Origin: Thalassiosira profunda
Taxonomy: Eukaryota > Bacillariophyta > Thalassiosirophyceae > Thalassiosirales > Thalassiosiraceae
DNA length: 15,050 bases
Direction: 5' to 3'
Assembly: GCA_036939355.1 (NCBI GenBank)
Contig: JALLAP010000740.1
Span: forward strand, 1-15,050
The translations under genes and the position numbers were made by a program. Shown here one piece after another: positions 9,926 through 15,050 of the stretch. Numbering within the stretch: the stretch's first letter is position 1; every line of letters starts with the position of its first letter. The notes under the pieces were generated by a model. That model worked only from the letters and a program-made list of their open reading frames with translations, ran no database searches and was not told the DNA's origin.

Positions 9926-12900
9926 TCATGCGATTGCAGCCACAATGAGAACAAACGTTGCAAGTAGCAACAAGAGATTCGTTGTAGAGCCAATTGTGGG
10001 AGCAGCAGCAGAGGTCGACTCCAAGGGATTGTATGCATTGTCTTCGTTGACGCGGCCCATGACAACCAAACTAGTCGAAATGTACTCGTCAACCTCTTGG
10101 TCCTTGGCCAGCGAGAGGAGAGTATCGATCGATTTGACACCAAAGTCGTGCGGCTGCTGCCCCACGAGCCCGTCCACAAATCCTCGATTGAGCATACTCA
10201 TTTGCACCGGCGTGGCATCCGCAGAGAGAAGTACAAGGTCCGGATTCTCTTGCACAAAGGCCGTCCATTCATCCTCGGAAACGTCCCGCATCACATCACT
10301 CAACGTGAACAGCATCGCGGTCAGATCCGGGTGCTTATTCACTAGACCGTACGTTTGTTCAACTGCAGACCCGCCGGTCCCAGCATAGTATAATGGGGAG
10401 CTTGGCACCTCCTTCCAACCACGAGCGTTCAACACTTCGCGAATGCCTGCATCTCTGAGGAGCAAGTTCGGGCCGAGCTCGTCGCTTGAAACGATTGCAT
10501 ACGACCCAGAGATCGCGAAGCGAGTCAGCAGCAGCATTCCCAGCTCTCGACCAAGGGCAGTGTTGTCCGTTCCCACATATGCCTGCCGTTTTGTTGATGG
10601 GGCATCGCTGTCAAAGGTGATAAAGGGCACACCCGCAGCGAGAGCGTTCTGTGCCACATCGGCGGCCAGAGTCTCATCGATGACAGCCATGGCGATTCCA
10701 TCAACACTTCCGATGAGCTCGTTGGCTATCATTGCTTGTTCAGTTTTGTTTTCGTCGTTGGGCCCAACATAGAGGCAAGTCACAGACACGCTCCCTCTCA
10801 CGCTGGGTCGGGACAGTGCTGCAGCTCGTTCCTCGCAACCGCTCTTCACTGGAAAGAAGAAGCTATTCGTTGTGCTCTTTGGGATGACGGCAAATGTGTA
10901 AGACTCGGACGCAGCGCTGGCCACGTTCGATGCGCCAACGTTCGAGAGAATGGTCTCGTACGAAGATGTTTCGTTTGAGGAAGTAATTGGCAACGATACA
11001 GGAGCCGTGTCCTGCACTGGCAAAGTCGAAGACGTGACTTTGAGGTTGAGCTGAAGCCACGCATCTCTAAGAAGGGAGGTCTTCATATCCAGAGAGCTGA
11101 AGACTTGCGCGAGACCGGTGTAGCACACGTCATGAACCACCTCCGTCGAAGAGCGGCAGTTCACCGCCTCTGCTCCACCCACCTCTCCCCAGGATTCCTT
11201 TCGATTGTCGAGATGGATGACCGCGTCGACGACAATGTTGCCATCCCGCGGGGTTGCGTACACTTCCTCTGTGCCCTCCTTCGCCTGGCATAGTGTGTCT
11301 AGCGTATCGTTCGTGCTAGAGACAAACACGGAAAAGTGGCTCGCGTTGAGATGCAGGCCGAGCTCGCGGGAAAAGGTCGCGTTTCCATCTTCGAAGAACA
11401 GCCTTCCCATCGATGCGCATTGAACAGCCATTCCGTCAAGATCCTGATAAGTGGCATCCGCAGTGGCAGGTCGGTCAGAAATGAGTGGTACATACCGAGC
11501 AACGACAAAGAAAAGCACCTCCCGTACGTACCCAGACTGTCCACGGATTTCCCACAAAGCAGCTGGAGCACGGGCCATTTGAATGATCGAGATGGAGCTC
11601 GGCCGTCCCTTCTACAGGACGGAGGTGGCACAGGGGCCCGCTGTACCCAGGGAGGCACTCGCAACGATTCACTGTTCCATGGATCTCGCGTTCCGTCGAC
11701 TTGCAGAGATTGAAATCAGATGCGCCCCAGCTCCCCACGCAAGTTGCCAATCCTTCGCCAGACTCTCCCCCATCATTGCAGTCGGCGCAATATGCTGTGT
11801 ACTCTGCGATTAGGAGGGAGCTCACTTGTGAGCAATAGCAGCACTGCGATACGCATCGACTCCAGCGCATGCAACTTACCCTCGTCACCCAACCTCCCAA
11901 TACCAGACGATTTCCGCGAGGCTTCCGTTAGCCATGCCCGAAAAGGCACGTTGCCGGGCGATCCTGAGACCGAAGGCTCCGCTGAGACGTAGCTCGCGAT
12001 GTATTCGCTTGTACGGGCGCTAAAGGAATTCACGAGATAGCTCGCAAGGCTGTTGACGGCACTTTCCTCTCCCGAATAAGAGTTGTACCAATCCTCGAAG
12101 TAATCCGACTGAGAAACGAACCACCGGCCGCCATCGAACATCATGAGATAGAAGACGTCTTCTTCCGTGTCTTGCGCATAAACTGGTCTGTTGTACACCA
12201 TGACAGGTTGTTCGTCGAGGTACAGCAGATCCCAGCTCTTCTGGTATGCGTGCGTGTACAGTCCAGGGAACTCATGGTGCATGACCATCTCCGTGCAGGG
12301 ACCATTGAACTGACAAGATTCCCCAAAGAAGCCTTGATCGCACTCGCAGAGCCTGGTATCCCCATCACAGGTTCCCCGGAAGGAGCAATCGCCGCCTTTT
12401 CGGCTAGGGTCGCAGTGGTTGCACTTGATAAATGCATCCGCGTTGTCGCCCGTCCAGAACAGCAGGTCATCTCCAACCTCCGAAATGTCGTGCGTTTTCG
12501 TTCGCTGCGATTGCATTATGAGATTGCTGCAAGGATCACGTGGCTCTTCATCTGTATCGAGGGGCGAGACAGTCCATCGATTGATCTCGTTTCGATCGCA
12601 GTATGCAATGAACGCCCCTCGTCCCTGCTCTTGGACATACACCGCTCGCCCGTTGATCTTCTTTTGTTGGATACGATAGTGGCCGCTGAAGAAACGGGCG
12701 GCTTGGTGTCGATTCTCGCCCACGGAGAGTGTGATCAACGAACAAGCGTAGTGGAGCGTGTCTTGTTGATAGACTATCACGGACAGTCCTGCCCACATTA
12801 GTAGGCATATTCCCACAAACAAGGCAATGCGGATCCGACGCAGAATCCTCCTCTGCCGCTTGCCCTCCGAATAGACCTCAAAGGTTGACACGCGATTCGC

Positions 12901-14082
12901 CAAATGCATCGCGCTGCACGTGAAAGTGGCAGAACAGTGAGAGCGAATTAGAGAATGCGATATCACATCGTTGGGATGAGGTTATGTCAGTTACTCACGT
13001 AGACCCCAAGAACCGATTGCGAGCGAGGTGGTATGCTGTATCATCGAGCATCCCAACAAACTGGACCCCTGATATCAATATCAATGAATGGTAAGTGAGT
13101 CGATGATCTGTGCATTATCAACATTGGCAAATATATCCACACTCACCGGCAAAGTTCAGCCACAAATCAATGGCGGTGACGCTCTGTGCGATGAAGATGA
13201 AAGATACGACGACCACGAGGGCACCCTCGACAACTCTCATGGCGCTGATGAGTGATTGTGCGACGTGAGTTTCAGAGGCGTTGGGAAGAAGAGCGGCCAA
13301 TCCCACGCAGAGCAAACCACTCACTTGGCAAGCTCCCACTTCCAATGGGCATTCTTCAGCAGCTGTTCCGCCTCCGAGATCGTCCTCCGCAAATGCCGCC
13401 TCTGCTCCGACTTCCTAAAATTTTCCTCGGCCACCATCAACCTCTCCCGTTCCGCGTTCATGTGATCCTTGCTCACCACCCGCCGCCCCACGTTCAACGT
13501 CCCCGATACCAAGTCGTCGGCCGTGAGCACCGACACCACGCAGGCAATGTATTGGGAGATCTTCACCGTCAACGGAACGTCAACGGGCACGTTCATGGTG
13601 GTGGCCAACGGCCGGTCCGACGTTTGGAGCAGGTCGATCATGAGGAGGACCAAAATGATCATCTGCAACCCAAACACCAGCAGGGGGAGGCCGTGCTCCA
13701 TGGGGGACTTCGCGACGTAGAGCATGCTGAACGAGTCGAGGGGAAGGTCGTTGTCCCCATCCCCCGCCTCCCCCAGCGTCTCTTCCCCCGAGAGCACCTC
13801 GTGGATCAATCGTTCGTCGTCCCCGTCCTTCTCGTCGGAAAACGATACCCTCGTATCGCTCGTCGGGCGATTGGCAACATTGCTTCTGGATCCATCGGCG
13901 CCATCCGAGGCTGGAAGCGTGCCGACGCTGATGCTGTTCATACGGAGCGCCTGCTCCGTCAATCCGTGATGGTCCGACCACGAAATGGACTTTGATACGT
14001 TAGTTTCAGCCCCCCGTTCCTCGTTGTGAGACCCGACCGATTCATCACCTCCCTCCGCGGAATAGGCCCCAGCTTCATTCAT
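9926..14082 (-). CDS. Multi-pass membrane protein with two EGF-like modules and a C-terminal periplasmic-binding-protein (sugar-binding) domain
   Basis: Six minus-strand exons: 14082-13325, 13244-13147, 13068-12999, 12913-11880, 11803-11532 and 11443-9926. Introns are 80, 78, 85, 76 and 88 nt; all phases agree and the sum is 3750 nt, 1249 residues plus stop. Residues 1-120 are acidic and hydrophilic. Membrane segments lie near 131-152, 260-282 and 338-357, with a weaker one at 175-187. Exon junctions rebuild VQFVGMLDDTAYHLARNRFLG-like sequence (split here by an intron), typical of a diatom family as I recall it. EGF-like cysteine modules are at 473-509 (CECDQGFFGESC) and 659-712 (CECLPGYSGPLC). 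Residues 927-1207 match the RbsB-like sugar-binding fold: VDGIAMAVID, AAGVPFITFDSDAP, AYVGTDNTALGRELG. The last 17 residues (1233-1249) are hydrophobic, with no tail. It is likely a surface receptor or solute sensor; the ligand is unknown. Confidence 0.85.
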
Positions 14083-15050
14083 GATGAGTCTGGATCGTTG
14101 CCCCTTTACTCAGCGGTCAACCAACTTTGTTATATCTCGTGATGTTGGCGTTCGTGTCCGTGCGCCTGAATGATATCATTCGTTAGAAGAGGGTGTGATA
14201 TCCCACAAAATTGCAAGAAAGAGAGAAAATTCATGCCTCCAACGCCCCGGCTCTTTTACAACGACGCCGTCGACCTCGCCCGAAACGACGTTGCGAGGGA
14301 TCCGCAAACACACCTCGCGCAAAATACAAGTTCCCATCGTCACCCAGAGATGCACCGTCGCCCCAAAATTAAGACAGGCGCAGAGAAATTCAGCACGAGG
14401 GTGGATTCTGATTTCAAATTTCGCTGGCAGCAGGCCGCCCCCTTCCTTACGTCAGGCTCACCTTGGGCGCTGCCGTCAGAAATGCAGGCTATTGCACTGT
14501 GGTGGGTGCATCGCCGACGCGGTCTTGCTGAATGCCGAAGTGGGTTAAGAACCGGCTTTCACTTTTGTCCTACTCATAGAAGATAGTACGTAAGTACGTT
14601 TGAGATACCAGCGAGAGGGGCTCTTCCCCTTCCTCTGGGCCTTGGAGGCCGCCGGGGCGGGTTCCTCCTCCTCCCCACCGCGGAAATTGTCCTCGCACGG
14701 TCAATAATGGGCGTTGGGAGCTGCTCGTGGCTTTCGAAGGTGATAGGTATGCGCTTTCCTGCACGTTCTTTCCGGGCAGTTCAGATTTGGCGTGGAATCA
14801 TGGTGGAATCGGAGATACACAAGATATGAGTATTATGGTACCTTCCTCCCGGAGGAGCGACGCTCTTTTCATCGCCGCTACCTCAAATGACGGCATCAGG
14901 GGCTTGTGCGACGAGGATGTTGGTGGCAAATACTAATAGCCCGCCCAAGTGACGAGCGGCAAACATCAGTCATGTGCAACGAAATTTATTGAATGGATTG
15001 CAGCTATCTCAATCATGCCATGACTTGCGTGTGTCTCGATGCAAAGTATC
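14083..15050. other. Right-hand region without a firm gene; weak coding-like patches
   Basis: The region upstream of the EGF/periplasmic-binding gene must hold that gene's promoter. Three patches look partly coding. At 14234 (plus) an ATG opens MPPTPRLFYNDAVDLARNDV with GC3-rich codons. The same DNA on the minus strand is open from about 14390 to a TGA at 14178-14176 and reads RNVVSGEVDGVVVKEPGRW; at most one of these is real. At 14694-14545 (minus) 49 codons begin EDNFRGGEEEEPAP and end in TAA, possibly a last exon after a GCGAG acceptor. None can be joined to a complete model and none matches a family I know. From 14700 to 15050 I see nothing that I would call. Confidence 0.35.
14545..14694 (-). 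CDS. Possible terminal exon, charged low-complexity C-terminus
   Basis: Minus-strand frame of 49 codons and a TAA, following GCGAG that could serve as a splice acceptor. It encodes an acidic run (GGEEEEPAPAA) followed by a basic run (KAQRKGKSPSRWYLKR), a pattern common in disordered C-termini of nuclear or cytosolic eukaryotic proteins. There is a TGA in frame just upstream, so it could only be coding if spliced to exons further right, where none is evident. The opposite strand is also open here. Treat it as a hint only. Confidence 0.15.
   Translation of the reverse strand, partial: EDNFRGGEEEEPAPAASKAQRKGKSPSRWYLKRTYVLSSMSRTKVKAGS

Noticed and set aside
9926..11578. Sugar-binding domain as an independent bacterial gene or contamination
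   Set aside because: The ATG at 11578 lies in the preceding exon in a different frame, and the 88-nt intron at 11531-11444 has a proper donor, acceptor and phase joining it to the EGF exons.
13252..13995. 247-codon plus-strand ORF opposite the first receptor exon
   Set aside because: Arg/His/Pro-rich mirror translation of a minus-strand exon whose frame and splice phases fit the six-exon model.
14170..14586. 138-codon plus-strand ORF as a gene
   Set aside because: Only the part from 14234 to about 14330 looks coding; the rest is unlike any protein, and the opposite strand is equally open.

Overview
This is nuclear DNA from a eukaryote with spliceosomal introns. The introns are mostly 69-88 nt, have GT..AG ends, and several carry a CTAAC/CTAAT branch-like motif. 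An ochrophyte (photosynthetic stramenopile) is the best guess, and a diatom the most likely kind. The main reason is the large minus-strand gene on the right: its membrane segments plus EGF-like layout resembles, from memory, a family common in diatoms. The single N at 3200 and two uncompensated frameshifts suggest a draft assembly. I see no rRNA, tRNA, CRISPR array, insertion sequence or transposon.

Layout. (1) 1-2173, minus: a CaMK-like protein kinase gene, copy 1, running off the left edge. (2) 2391-4408, plus: adenylosuccinate synthetase with a targeting-like N-terminus, divergent from (1) across a 217-nt shared promoter and interrupted by an N at 3200. (3) 4409-5557: mostly non-coding, with a 47-codon membrane mini-ORF on the minus strand and a 36-bp tandem duplication. 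(4) 5558-6709, plus: a HAD-family phosphatase gene in four exons with one frameshift. (5) 7403-9823, plus: kinase copy 2, an inverted paralogue of (1) with the same intron positions but a frameshift in its N-terminal half. (6) 9926-14082, minus: a six-exon gene whose joined exons give exactly 1250 codons, encoding a membrane protein with two EGF-like modules and a C-terminal bacterial-type sugar-binding (type I periplasmic-binding-protein) domain. (7) 14083-15050: no firm gene, only weak coding-like patches.

The two kinase copies form an inverted duplication of about 2.2 kb arms flanking the purine-synthesis and phosphatase genes. The genes share no obvious pathway. Adenylosuccinate synthetase serves AMP synthesis, the HAD protein is a probable small-molecule phosphatase, the kinases look Ca2+/calmodulin-regulated, and the right-hand gene looks like a surface receptor for a small solute. 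The most novel item is that receptor architecture, in which a bacterial-type ligand-binding fold is fused in frame, through introns, to a eukaryotic EGF-type membrane protein.
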